DNA of 20,146 bases from an uncultured Lachnospiraceae bacterium (GTDB taxonomy: Bacteria; Bacillota; Clostridia; Lachnospirales; Lachnospiraceae): positions 1 to 20,146 of the forward strand of contig CAJUBE010000051.1 in the NCBI GenBank assembly GCA_910584725.1, in the 5' to 3' direction. The notes beneath the pieces were generated by a model. That model was not told where the DNA came from, made no database searches, and saw only the letters and a program-made list of their open reading frames with translations. This document shows positions 7,100 through 14,140 of this stretch, piece after piece. A program made the position numbers and the translations under genes. Position 1 is the first letter of the stretch; the number at the start of each line of letters is the position of its first letter.

Positions 7100-7629
7100 G
7101 TTCTGCCTCCCGTCTCTGATCCATCCCGCATTCCGTCCGCGGTCATATACTCCTCAATCTCCCGCGCCGCCTGCTGCCAGCCATAGCATACCGTTGTGTA
7201 GTACCCCTGTTCTGCCAGAAACTTGATCCATCTTCGCTGGTTGTCCGTTGCCCTGTTCTTCCCGACCTTAAGCTCTATGTAAAGCCCGTGCCAGCCTCCC
7301 TTCGCTACTGGCAGCACAATATCCGGCACGCCTGCTTTTACTCCCTGCCTTTTGAGTGCAACGGCCGTCGCCTTGTCCCTCTTCCCGCCGTTCGGGACGT
7401 GGTACATATATTCCAGTTCCGGAAAGCGCACCATGTTATACGCCGCCCACTGGAACAAGGCTTCCTGATTCCCGCTTTCATCGTCCGTCCTGTAGTTTCT
7501 CATGCCTTTCCCTGTTTCCTCCTCTCCCGTTACCTCTGATCTGCAGATGCCGTAATATCTGCACCACAAACAGCAATGTGTGCAGTTCTTTTCCTGCTGT
7601 CCGATCCAGTACCTAATCCTTCCGATCAT
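7096..7629 (-). CDS. VRR-NUC domain nuclease
   Basis: 177 residues from ATG 7629 (AAGGG upstream). Residues ~55-165 form a VRR-NUC (PD-D/ExK) domain: NQEALFQWAAY, HVPNGGKRD, GVPDIVLPVA with the catalytic Asp, and LYIELKVG with the ExK pair. The N-terminal 45 residues carry a Cys group (CTHCCLWCRYYGIC) that may bind metal. An internal ATG just before RNYRTDDESG could be the start of the core domain. VRR-NUC proteins of this size are usual in phage replication blocks and may process branched DNA. It overlaps the small membrane protein upstream and ParA downstream. Confidence 0.88.
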   Translation of the reverse strand: MIGRIRYWIGQQEKNCTHCCLWCRYYGICRSEVTGEEETGKGMRNYRTDDESGNQEALFQWAAYNMVRFPELEYMYHVPNGGKRDKATAVALKRQGVKAGVPDIVLPVAKGGWHGLYIELKVGKNRATDNQRRWIKFLAEQGYYTTVCYGWQQAAREIEEYMTADGMRDGSETGGRT

Positions 7630-7765
7630 GCCGTTTCCCTTCCAGCCATCCGACTGCTGCCTCAACTGCCATTTTGATCGCCGTGATTCCTGCTATTGCT
7701 GCCGTCAGAATCAATACAAGTGCAAACATCAGTATCAGACCTATTACCTGCAACAAAAACCTCAT
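7613..7765 (-). CDS. Small single-pass membrane protein
   Basis: A 50-residue ORF with ATG at 7765 behind AAAGGAGGGTAAAGG. Residues 3-30 are almost wholly hydrophobic (LLQVIGLILMFALVLILTAA), followed by a short amphipathic and then charged tail ending KRHDRKD. It overlaps the VRR-NUC start by 17 bases and lies six bases after the rep stop, so it is part of the operon. It could be a holin-like or membrane-anchor peptide; nothing in the sequence decides this. Confidence 0.65.
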   Translation of the reverse strand: MRFLLQVIGLILMFALVLILTAAIAGITAIKMAVEAAVGWLEGKRHDRKD

Positions 7766-7771
7766 TTTCCT

Positions 7772-8560
7772 TTACCCTCCTTTTTCTCCTGGATGCTTCC
7801 CGGTATCTCCGATCTGCACGAGTCTGTAATAAAAATATCCGTATCCGTAATACTCCGGGCTGTGTACGCCGCTCCTTATGCTTTCCTTGTCAACGTAGTA
7901 ACCTTTGATCGGCTTCGCCTCTGACCTGAAATATTCGCGGTCTGTTATGATCCTGTACTCCGGCACGGGCCTGTACAGATTCTTGCTGGAGTTCCACCGC
8001 TTCCCCATGAGCGCCCCGTCCTCCGCTTTCCTGTGCTTATCTGTATACTTGATGAAGTAAGCCGCCAGATCGGGGTAGTTGCCGCTGTCGTCCAGCGGAA
8101 AGACCTTTACCCGGTTGTGCCCCTCATATGCCTTGTACCAGCATCTTTGTAAAATCTTCGTGTCGATCTGGTTTATGACAAGGTGATGGTGTCTGGCTCC
8201 CTTGTCTCCGATCTCCATGACATGTATGTATTTGAATGCAAGCCCGGCCTTTTTGTATTCCTTACGGCACTCCCTCAGAAACGTATTGATATCTTCTCGC
8301 ATCTGCTCCCTTGACCGAGGCGCCTCTCCCCTCTTTCGTATGTAATCCAATACCACGTGGTAATCCCCGTAGCCGAAGTTGGCGTTGATCAGAATCCGCA
8401 GTTCCCGTTCTGCCTTTCTCGTATTTATCTTTGCCTGCTGCTCCGTTGTGGGCTTTACCTTGTCACCCCTCTTTATCCCCTTCTTTTTGTATCTACTTGT
8501 AAAATATCTTTCTATCTCAATCGTTTTTCCGGCTTTTGTTATCCGCATCACATATGGCAC
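7772..8560 (-). CDS. rep: HUH-type rolling-circle replication initiator
   Basis: 262 residues from a GTG at 8560 behind GGGAGGGG. The metal-binding HUH motif is RHHHLV (123-128). The catalytic motif is YFIKYTDK (168-175) with Tyr168 and Lys171 in the usual spacing, and motif 1 may be the strand YHVVLDY (67-73). Such proteins nick one strand at an origin and stay linked through the Tyr to start rolling-circle replication. This places it as the phage replication initiator; no helicase or DnaC-like loader is visible in the window. The 5' leader overlaps a plus-strand promoter and small RNA. Confidence 0.82.
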   Translation of the reverse strand: MPYVMRITKAGKTIEIERYFTSRYKKKGIKRGDKVKPTTEQQAKINTRKAERELRILINANFGYGDYHVVLDYIRKRGEAPRSREQMREDINTFLRECRKEYKKAGLAFKYIHVMEIGDKGARHHHLVINQIDTKILQRCWYKAYEGHNRVKVFPLDDSGNYPDLAAYFIKYTDKHRKAEDGALMGKRWNSSKNLYRPVPEYRIITDREYFRSEAKPIKGYYVDKESIRSGVHSPEYYGYGYFYYRLVQIGDTGKHPGEKGG

Positions 8561-8607
8561 CTTCTTATCCCCTCCCGTGTCGGTTCGTTAATACTTTTAT
8601 CGAGTGT

Positions 8608-8628
8608 TAAAACGGGCTTTCTGCCCGC
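8608..8628 (-). terminator. Weak terminator/attenuator-like hairpin in rep leader
   Basis: Read on the minus strand, a 5-bp GC stem (CGGGC/GCCCG, 8613-8617 with 8623-8627) with a 5-base loop is followed directly by TTTT. It lies ~50 bases before the rep start and just downstream of the region that a plus-strand RNA would pair with. The stem is short, so the call is tentative. Confidence 0.4.
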
Positions 8629-8635
8629 ATTTTCC

Positions 8636-8663
8636 TTGACTTTTCGCCATATGCTGATATACT
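8636..8663 (+). promoter_or_regulatory. Strong plus-strand sigma-A promoter opposite the rep leader
   Basis: TTGACT (8636-8641), 16 bases, then TATACT (8658-8663) with a TGA extended -10. There is no plus-strand gene behind it, only a ~60-nt RNA and a terminator. Confidence 0.75.
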
Positions 8664-8669
8664 TTATTT

Positions 8670-8732
8670 AGAGGTTAAAAGCTATATGGCTTGGCCCCTG
8701 CGGTATTCCCGTACCGCAGGGGCTTCTTTTTT
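8670..8732 (+). ncRNA. Candidate antisense small RNA upstream of rep
   Basis: A predicted transcript of about 60 nt runs from just after the promoter at 8636-8663 to the T run of a perfect terminator. It holds no ORF of note. Any leftward mRNA entering rep from the ASCH gene would contain its complement, so it is antisense to the rep leader. Lambda OOP RNA and the countertranscribed RNAs of rolling-circle plasmids have this geometry. The boundaries are inferred from promoter and terminator only. Confidence 0.6.
8694..8732 (+). terminator. Rho-independent terminator
   Basis: A perfect 12-bp stem (GCCCCTGCGGTA, 8694-8705, with 8712-8723), a 6-base loop, then TTCTTTTTT. The T run is only on the plus strand, so it is directional and ends the small RNA. 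Confidence 0.9.
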
Positions 8733-8749
8733 ATTTATTTTGCGCCGCA

Positions 8750-8971
8750 TCATAAGCGGAGTGCCTTCTGCTGTCTGGCATACGCCTCTGGTGACAGTGC
8801 TGTCACTTTTATCCCGCAGTCTTTTGCCAGCTCGATCTCGGATGCCATTCCTTCACTGATCCCATGCTGTTTCCTCCTCATAATCGCTACACAATCTGCA
8901 TCCTTTACACATATCGCACGGTTCGTCATCCATCTCTGATTTCCCGTAACCGATACACGGTCTTTTATCAT
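8750..8971 (-). pseudogene. Possible C-terminal fragment of a DUF7768-like protein
   Basis: A 73-codon frame whose last 45 residues read like the end of DUF7768/nucleoside-deoxyribosyltransferase-like phage proteins (ISEGMASEIELAKDCGIKV). The N-terminal half of such a domain is absent. It overlaps the 3' end of the ASCH gene out of frame by 119 bases and has no convincing ribosome-binding site at its first ATG. It is either a remnant left by a deletion that joined two genes, or a short overlapping gene. Confidence 0.4.
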
Positions 8972-9683
8972 CTGCAGGTTCTACGCCTGCTAATATACAC
9001 GGCCTCTGCTTCTCGTATCTCTCGAACTCTATCACCCTGAACTCTATTACCCAGACCCACGGGTTTGCATCCCATCCATAATGTTTCAAGTTTGATTTCT
9101 TGATCGTAGAATCCCAAAGCTCTGCAAACATCATTTTCTGGTTCCCTTCAAAATAATGCGCTTCTGGGTGTACATGACAGTTAACTCCTTCCCGCAGGAT
9201 GTCCTGTCCAGTCATATCCTGCAAACGCTCCACCCGCACATCCGTTACCTTTAGCCAGATGCGCGCCGCTTCCTTCTGCATGTGGATCGATGGATGCCAT
9301 TTTATATCCGGAAGAATACCATCTGCATTTACGTTGTTTATGTTGTCGGCTTTGTAAATATATTCATCTGGAAATATTGGATGTGTACGGGTATCTCCGC
9401 AAAAATATTTTTGCCAAAACGGTATATCCTTAATTTGCGCCCACGTTTCCCGGACATACAAGATATCTCCCGGCTTGTACGGTGGTCTATATGTACACGC
9501 TACAAGCTCTGCGTCCATCATGCTGTCATACGGTGCGTACTTTCTATCTAACTCGTGCGGTTCCTTTCTGTCCGCCAACATACACTGTGATTTTTTCACA
9601 ACTCTCCTTGTGACAGTCTTTCTCCCGTCCAGAATCGCCAGAACCATGTCTGTGTTAAAAAGAATTTGTAATACTCTGCTCAT
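8853..9683 (-). CDS. ASCH-domain phage protein with C-terminal Cys cluster
   Basis: 276 residues. The N-terminal ASCH/PUA-like domain is shown by LFNTDMVLAILDGRKTVTRR (8-27), PYKPGDILYVRETWA and KVTDVRVERLQDMTGQDILR, with a closing strand WVWVIEFRVI. ASCH proteins are thought to bind RNA or to act on modified nucleosides; related phage proteins are loosely annotated as morphogenetic-like. The last 50 residues add a Cys-rich tail (RPCIGYG, then PCDMCKGCRLC) likely to bind zinc. GTGGAGGTGAAACC precedes the ATG. With the DUF3850 domain of the ParB-like gene, this is the second PUA-like domain in the block. Confidence 0.8.
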   Translation of the reverse strand: MSRVLQILFNTDMVLAILDGRKTVTRRVVKKSQCMLADRKEPHELDRKYAPYDSMMDAELVACTYRPPYKPGDILYVRETWAQIKDIPFWQKYFCGDTRTHPIFPDEYIYKADNINNVNADGILPDIKWHPSIHMQKEAARIWLKVTDVRVERLQDMTGQDILREGVNCHVHPEAHYFEGNQKMMFAELWDSTIKKSNLKHYGWDANPWVWVIEFRVIEFERYEKQRPCILAGVEPADDKRPCIGYGKSEMDDEPCDMCKGCRLCSDYEEETAWDQ

Positions 9684-9719
9684 GGTTTCACCTCCACTCT
9701 CATCCAGCGCCGCCGGATT

Positions 9720-9925
9720 TTACGATGTTGATTGCTTTATGATCACGCCACCAGCCTGCGCCATGGCATCAACAATCTGGTCGAGTGTATATTTTTCTTC
9801 GCTGTCTTTGTATTTGCACAGCGCCTCCGACAGTCCGCACTCGTCGCATATCATCGTTTTTTTGTCTGTTCGAGATACAGCGAGCAGCCTCTCAAATTTT
9901 TTCCGCATTTGGGACAGATTTTCAT
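9720..9925 (-). pseudogene. Zinc-ribbon protein interrupted by a one-base frame change at an A6 run
   Basis: An ATG at 9925 with a strong GGAGGTGTGAT opens a frame reading KICPKCGK, then drifts to a stop. In the -1 frame the next residues continue as FERLLAVSRTDKKTMICDECG and run on for ~60 codons to 9720. Joined, the two parts make the common phage zinc ribbon (CPKCG, 17 residues, CDECG). The break is at six A's (complement of 9897-9902). The sequence A AAA AAT is also a possible -1 slippery heptamer, so the product might still be made. The ATG at 9908 is only the internal Cys-codon region and has no ribosome-binding site. Confidence 0.65.
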
Positions 9926-9958
9926 ATCACACCTCCATAGTCATTGAATGTCATCTGC

Positions 9959-11566
9959 TTAGCTGGTGGATCGTAATTCATTCTTCGCCCTGTCTCCTTC
10001 TTTCAAATAACCGCAGTTTGCCTCCACCAGCTTCTGCGCCATAATCGGCACCACACTATTTCCGATCCGTGCCACCTGTTCTTTCACCGGATACGGATTC
10101 CATTTGTAATCCCTGTCGATTATGTAGTATTTGGGAAATCCCTGCCCCAGCTTCAATTCTTCCGGCTTAAGCATCCGCAGGAAAATATCCAGTATTACAT
10201 ACATATTTCCAAGGACGGTTATCAGCGCGAACCTGTCCTTTGTCACTATGGTGTGCAGCGGTTCTTTCAAACTCTGTCCTGTGCCGCATCCGTAATACTC
10301 CATAATAAACTGACTTACCCATGTACATTTCTGCGCCGTCTCCTCATCAATTCCTGCTTTCTGCAGATCAGCCCATTCTGCCGCCAGTACGGATACCGCT
10401 CCGAAATGTCCGGGTGAAGTGGTGATTGTATGTATTGGTTCTGTCAACGCCTGCCCGCACCCGCTTTTGTAAAATTTTGAGAGGAACGCTGTTACAAGTC
10501 CGTAGCGGTTGCTGGTGTCTATCGTCTGGATCGGCACTGTTACCGCCTGCCCGCGGACTTCCTTTTTTGTGGTTTCGGAATGGTACTGGATCAGAAGAGG
10601 GCTGATAATGCCATGGTGTCCGCCTGTGGTAACCGTCAGCATCAGCTCTCTGGCATCACTTCCCTGTGCTCCCGTACTATTCCGCAGCATATAAGGCGAT
10701 ATGACAGGCGTTACCATTCCAAATCCATGTTTCGATGTTATGGTCGGCATTGGTTCGTGGATGCTCTGTCCGCGGAAATGATCTCCCCCGTGATTCACCT
10801 GAACAATAAAAGGCTCAGGATTTTGGAAGACAAACTTTTCTAATCCTCTCGCGATCCGCCGCATCGTATTGTCCGCCAGCGGCTTTTTCCTCCCGAAGAT
10901 CGATTTCCCCAGATCACACAGATCCAGATATTTGTAAATCGGCTCCCAAGGCTTCAATCCATTTACACCGCCTTTGCTGTGCGTCTGCTCCGGCCAGACT
11001 ATATCCCTGCCATCCCGGCGGAATATCGCATACCACCGCTTGCGGGTTGTAGGTGCCCCGTAGTCCGCCGCCACTAATTCCCTACTGTCAAACGCATATC
11101 CAAGTGATTGCATTGCTGAAATAAATTTTTTATAATCTTCGCCTTTTCTGTCTGGTATTGGTTTCCCGAAATTGTCAAGCGGTCCCCATTGCTGTATCTC
11201 TTCCACGTTCTCCATAATGATTACGTCGGGAAGAATTGTTTTTGCGTGCTTGTATACTGCCCATGGAAGGATTCTCAAACCGCTTTTTCTCGGCTGGCCG
11301 CCTTTTGCTTTGCTGTGGCTCGTGCAGTCTGGGCTTGCCCACATCAAAGAAACGTGCTGATTGCCTACAAACTTTTTCAGATCAACTTTAAAGATATCCT
11401 CTGTTAAATGCAGCGTGTCCGGGTGGTTTGTTTTGTGCATTAAGATAGCCTTCGGGTCGTGATTTACCGCAATGTCAATCTGTCTGCCTAACGCCATTTC
11501 AATGCCCACACTCGCACCGCCGCCGCCTGCAAAGCAGTCGATTATCAGATTATCCGTTCGTTTCAT
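9959..11566 (-). CDS. C5 DNA cytosine methyltransferase with repeated recognition modules
   Basis: 535 residues. Motif I is DCFAGGGGAS (10-19), motif IV is ASPDCTSHS with catalytic Cys81 (a PDC rather than PPC variant), motif VI is ENVEEI (119-124), motif VIII is TTRKRWYAIFRRDG (173-186) and motif X is VARIGNSVVP (498-507). It transfers a methyl group from S-adenosylmethionine to cytosine C5. The ~190-residue middle, where target recognition should lie, holds about five copies of a GQ-[AS]-L-x-x-P-x-x-T-I-x-T element (near 266, 305, 339, 371 and 430). No partner restriction enzyme is nearby, so it is an orphan enzyme, probably protecting or marking phage DNA. Confidence 0.95.
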   Translation of the reverse strand: MKRTDNLIIDCFAGGGGASVGIEMALGRQIDIAVNHDPKAILMHKTNHPDTLHLTEDIFKVDLKKFVGNQHVSLMWASPDCTSHSKAKGGQPRKSGLRILPWAVYKHAKTILPDVIIMENVEEIQQWGPLDNFGKPIPDRKGEDYKKFISAMQSLGYAFDSRELVAADYGAPTTRKRWYAIFRRDGRDIVWPEQTHSKGGVNGLKPWEPIYKYLDLCDLGKSIFGRKKPLADNTMRRIARGLEKFVFQNPEPFIVQVNHGGDHFRGQSIHEPMPTITSKHGFGMVTPVISPYMLRNSTGAQGSDARELMLTVTTGGHHGIISPLLIQYHSETTKKEVRGQAVTVPIQTIDTSNRYGLVTAFLSKFYKSGCGQALTEPIHTITTSPGHFGAVSVLAAEWADLQKAGIDEETAQKCTWVSQFIMEYYGCGTGQSLKEPLHTIVTKDRFALITVLGNMYVILDIFLRMLKPEELKLGQGFPKYYIIDRDYKWNPYPVKEQVARIGNSVVPIMAQKLVEANCGYLKEGDRAKNELRSTS

Positions 11567-11604
11567 GCTTCTTCTCCTCGCTCATGTTTCCCGCGTGCTC
11601 TTTT

Positions 11605-11991
11605 TCACACGCCTGCTTCTTTCTCCAGCTGTATCTGCACCCGTCCGCCGCCGATGTCTTCCCAGCTCTTTATGTACATGGGGCCGTACCGCGGGAGCGG
11701 ATGCAGGTGCAGGTCGTCGTAGGTCTTATGTGTCCTGACGCACTCCCATCCTGCCCGTTCCACCTCGTGCTCCGGGAAAAGCCCGTCTTTAAACGGCTCC
11801 CAGTCTTCCTTATAGGCGCGGTTCCCGAAGAGCGCCGCAAGTTCCGCCGTTGTCAGCCCCAAAAAAACGGCTACTGTCTGTGCCTTAAAATGCAGCAGTT
11901 TGGCCGCCGCCCACTCTTTCCTCTGACAGCGCATCCGGAACTGGTCGGCATAATCATGCAGCTTGTCCTTCACTTCCTGCTCGTTTAACAT
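11605..11991 (-). CDS. Hypothetical phage protein
   Basis: 128 residues from ATG 11991 (GGAGGGG upstream). The frame extends further upstream but that part coincides with the preceding gene. The N-terminal half is helical and charged (VKDKLHDYADQFRMRCQRK). The C-terminal half is rich in aromatics and His (HKTYDDLHLHPLPRYGPMYI). I do not recognise it. It begins three bases after the preceding gene's stop and ends 38 bases before the methyltransferase start. Confidence 0.6.
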   Translation of the reverse strand: MLNEQEVKDKLHDYADQFRMRCQRKEWAAAKLLHFKAQTVAVFLGLTTAELAALFGNRAYKEDWEPFKDGLFPEHEVERAGWECVRTHKTYDDLHLHPLPRYGPMYIKSWEDIGGGRVQIQLEKEAGV

Positions 11992-11993
11992 TT

Positions 11994-12254
11994 TTACCCC
12001 TCCCATGCGCTCAGTATCAGTCCCAGCCCCGCGGGAACCGTTACGGCCGCTATGGTCGCATCCCCGTTCAGTAAGCTGACTGCAGGAATTGTAATTACCA
12101 GCAGGACAAACCCTGCGGCCTTCTGTCCTGCCATATTTCTGCGCCGCCCATTCCGTCTGTATGCCCGCCGCTGATCCCTGCTCCATTTCCTTACATACCT
12201 GTCTACCGCCTCGGGGCTGGTTGTGTCTGTGTAATGAATCACCGCATCCTTCAT
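11994..12254 (-). CDS. Small membrane protein with basic N-terminus
   Basis: 86 residues. Residues 1-45 are strongly basic (YVRKWSRDQRRAYRRNGRRR). Residues ~46-85 form two hydrophobic segments (AAGFVLLVITIPAVSLL and ATIAAVTVPAGLGLILSAW), giving a hairpin in the membrane with the basic end inside. The ATG at 12254 is 17 bases after the stop of the upstream remnant; AGCAGG is a modest ribosome-binding site. A TTG at 12287 is the alternative. Function unknown. Confidence 0.6.
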   Translation of the reverse strand: MKDAVIHYTDTTSPEAVDRYVRKWSRDQRRAYRRNGRRRNMAGQKAAGFVLLVITIPAVSLLNGDATIAAVTVPAGLGLILSAWEG

Positions 12255-12270
12255 CCCGTGCCTGCTTTCT

Positions 12271-12471
12271 TTAAGCGAAATCCTCAAACCTCTTGCAACT
12301 GTTAAAAATAATTCTGTTATTTACCCATCGCTGCAGCCTTTTATATCTGCCTCCTGCCGGTATTTTCTGCTTGTCGTACAACATTACGTATGGCGCATGC
12401 CATGCCGATATTTTCATCAGCGGTAGCGAGGGGAAGTTGTGGCCGTCTACATCTATGAGTCCTATTTGCAT
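12271..12471 (-). pseudogene. Radical-SAM phage protein remnant, internal in-frame deletion
   Basis: 66 codons in a continuous frame behind AAAGGATAGAGAC. The first 25 residues (IGLIDVDGHNFPSLPLMKIS) are the N-terminus of a phage/Firmicute radical-SAM family that I recall as roughly 250-300 residues long. From residue ~26 (PYVMLYDKQKIP, then LQRWVNNRIIF and KRFEDF) it is the C-terminus of the same family. The middle, including the CxxxCxxC iron-sulfur motif, is missing. The result is a short fusion of both ends that cannot be catalytic. The family match is from memory of its conserved ends. Confidence 0.65.
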
Positions 12472-12775
12472 ATGTCTCTATCCTTTTCTTGGCAGCAGGC
12501 TTTGCCCGCCTGCTGCCTCACCGTGATATATCCCTGCGCCCTGTCAGTCCGCCCTGACCTTTCCATCGGGCGGCCCCCTCTGTCTTTTCATGTACTATCC
12601 GATCTGGCGTATTATTTACCGTGCGGGCAGCTTTTCACCTTAAAAAGCCACTGAAAACCTGTTAACCGGCTACATGCTCTCTAGCTGGCATGACCGCTGT
12701 CATTTTTCTCACGGCATCCAGATGCAGCTGTTGACCTGCTGTACTCTGGTGCAGGCCCGCCATGCCTGCTGCAAA
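12472..12775 (-). other. Noncoding stretch with two hairpins
   Basis: About 300 bases between the remnant and the tRNA-like element. It holds a 9-bp stem (GGCAGCAGG, 12491-12499, with 12509-12517) and a 6-bp GC stem near 12550-12573 (CCGCCC/GGGCGG). Only peptides under 20 codons have plausible starts. The ORF-like frame covering the tRNA region shows no protein character. It looks like decayed sequence or a structured leader. Confidence 0.4.
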
Positions 12776-12846
12776 TACGTCCTGCCGGAATCGAACCGGC
12801 ACCCGTGCGTATATTTGACGGGATTCTCCATTTGAATTAAGGGCGC
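12776..12846 (-). tRNA. tRNA-like element (possibly degenerate tRNA)
   Basis: On the minus strand a perfect T arm (GCCGG, loop TTCGATT, CCGGC) is followed by AGGACGT. That pairs with GCGCCCT at 12846-12840 except for one C/A mismatch and an end G-U. T8-A9 and a D arm (ATTC/GAAT, loop AAATGGA with the GG) are in place. The anticodon arm is abnormal: CCCGT/ACGGG would enclose 11 bases and leave one variable base. The alternative 3-bp stem has A at position 33. CCA is not encoded. I cannot assign an anticodon. Confidence 0.5.
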
Positions 12847-12923
12847 TTATATATAAAAGCATTGATACCGCAGGGGCGCTTCGCGTTTGTCCCTGTCTGT
12901 GTCTGCATTCCGTGCCAATGGTC

Positions 12924-13799
12924 TTACCTTATGCCGCGCCCAGTTCTCAATGCTTTTATGTCTGCTTCATACCCGGCCTGTGTGTCAAACAGGCTTAGCT
13001 GCCTGAATTCCTGCTGTATGTCCTCGTCTATGTCGTCTATATCCATGCATTCATTAAAAACGCTCTGCAGGCTCTTTGACTTTTTCCATGTGTGCTGTAT
13101 CTTCATCTCTGCCCGTACATACTCCGCCGCCATTTCAGGATATCTCTTCATGTTCTCCGCGGCGTGACGCTCCGGCATGAACATGCAGAACATACAACTG
13201 CATCGACCGACGTATTCATAGCACGGATGCGGCTCCAGCTTAAGTGCTCTGCCCTGCTCAAACATTTTGCCTTTTTCAAAATCAAGACAAGGTCTGTACC
13301 AATGGCACGTAAAATCTGCTACCCGCTTTGTCTTAAGCGTCGTGCTGTGGTATTCCAGCTCCGGGAGTTTTGCCCGCCCTGTGCTTTCGTCCCTGCGCTC
13401 GCCAGATACGAATAAACACTTTGCACCTAACTGCTGCCTGTGCTGTCTTATCCATCTATCTGTTACCGCCGTTTTCAGATAAGCCGTGCACCAGCGGTTT
13501 TTCATATCAGGAAATTTAAGCCGCTCATTCAGCAGCAGTCCTAAAAATCCTCTTGCATCCGACAGCAGAACGGGCTTAACTTCCATGAATGCCGCCACTC
13601 TGTGAAACAGTGCTACGTTTTCCGGATACTCGCATCCGGTATCACAATACAGCAGATATATTTTTTCTCTGGGGAAGTTCTTAACCGCCCAATACAGCGC
13701 CCCCGTGCTGTCTATCCCGTTCGAGTAGCTTACTATTACGCTGGTATACTCCAGATCGCTTAATAATCCCTCTGCCGGTACTACCTTTGTTCGTGCCAT
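12924..13799 (-). CDS. PAPS-reductase-family PP-loop protein
   Basis: 291 residues. The PP-loop SYSNGIDST (24-32) is the ATP-pyrophosphatase P-loop of the PAPS reductase/DndC superfamily. YCDTGCEYPE (51-60) and SGERRDEST (132-140) are its other family motifs. Cysteines at 104 and at 200, 202 and 205 (GRCSCMFC) could hold an iron-sulfur cluster, as in DndC-like members. Phage copies are common and may work in DNA or nucleotide modification rather than sulfate assimilation. No dnd or ssp partner genes are in this window, so phosphorothioation cannot be claimed. The ATG is preceded by AGAGGG. Confidence 0.82.
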   Translation of the reverse strand: MARTKVVPAEGLLSDLEYTSVIVSYSNGIDSTGALYWAVKNFPREKIYLLYCDTGCEYPENVALFHRVAAFMEVKPVLLSDARGFLGLLLNERLKFPDMKNRWCTAYLKTAVTDRWIRQHRQQLGAKCLFVSGERRDESTGRAKLPELEYHSTTLKTKRVADFTCHWYRPCLDFEKGKMFEQGRALKLEPHPCYEYVGRCSCMFCMFMPERHAAENMKRYPEMAAEYVRAEMKIQHTWKKSKSLQSVFNECMDIDDIDEDIQQEFRQLSLFDTQAGYEADIKALRTGRGIR

Positions 13800-13844
13800 G
13801 TGAATCCCTCTTCTGTATAATAGGCTTGTCCTCCCTGATACCGC

Positions 13845-14009
13845 TTACGCGGTATCCTCCTTCTTGTCAGAGAGCAACGGGCCTTTGTAAATCCCATCCT
13901 TAATCTGGTAATACAGATCAACAAAGGCATCCGTGATCCTCTCTATCGCACCCTCGGTAAATTCAACGGTGCACTCGATTGGTTCCCGTTCTTTCTTCTT
14001 TCCTGCCAT
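13845..14009 (-). CDS. Small acidic/basic phage protein, 54 residues
   Basis: ATG at 14009 behind GGGGGTGTGATT. The product starts with a basic run (AGKKKERE), then VEFTEGAIERITDAFVDLYY, probably one strand and a helix. The 3' end forms part of an 8-bp GATACCGC/GCGGTATC hairpin (13838-13857) that also covers the stop codon. It precedes the PAPS-reductase gene and is probably cotranscribed. Family not recognised. Confidence 0.6.
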   Translation of the reverse strand: MAGKKKEREPIECTVEFTEGAIERITDAFVDLYYQIKDGIYKGPLLSDKKEDTA

Positions 14010-14057
14010 AATCACACCCCCTGCTAATCTTTATGTGCTACCGCTTGTACATGTTGC

Positions 14058-14131
14058 TTGCCATTTTCTCCCGCTCCCTCTATAATCTGACTACAGGGTG
14101 TTGCCGCACCCGAGTACAAAAGAAAGGAGAT
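14058..14131 (+). promoter_or_regulatory. Promoter-leader repeat, copy 1
   Basis: TTGCCA (14058-14063), 17 bases, TATAAT (14081-14086), then a leader with CTACAGGGTG, CCGCACCCGAG and TACAAAAGAAAGG (14115-14127). It differs at about 7 of 74 positions from copy 2 at 14575-14648. It drives the plus-strand gene at 14141. Confidence 0.85.
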
Positions 14132-14140
14132 CGTACTATC

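Noticed and set aside
9959..11566. Restriction-modification system
   Set aside because: No restriction endonuclease gene adjoins the methyltransferase; the nearby VRR-NUC and HNH genes belong to replication and packaging contexts.
12662..12862. Minus-strand 66-codon frame
   Set aside because: It covers the tRNA-like element; no ribosome-binding site and no protein-like composition.
12924..13799. Phosphorothioation (Dnd/Ssp) system based on the DndC-like enzyme
   Set aside because: No DndA/B/D/E or SspB-D partners occur in the window; lone PAPS-reductase-like genes are common in phages.
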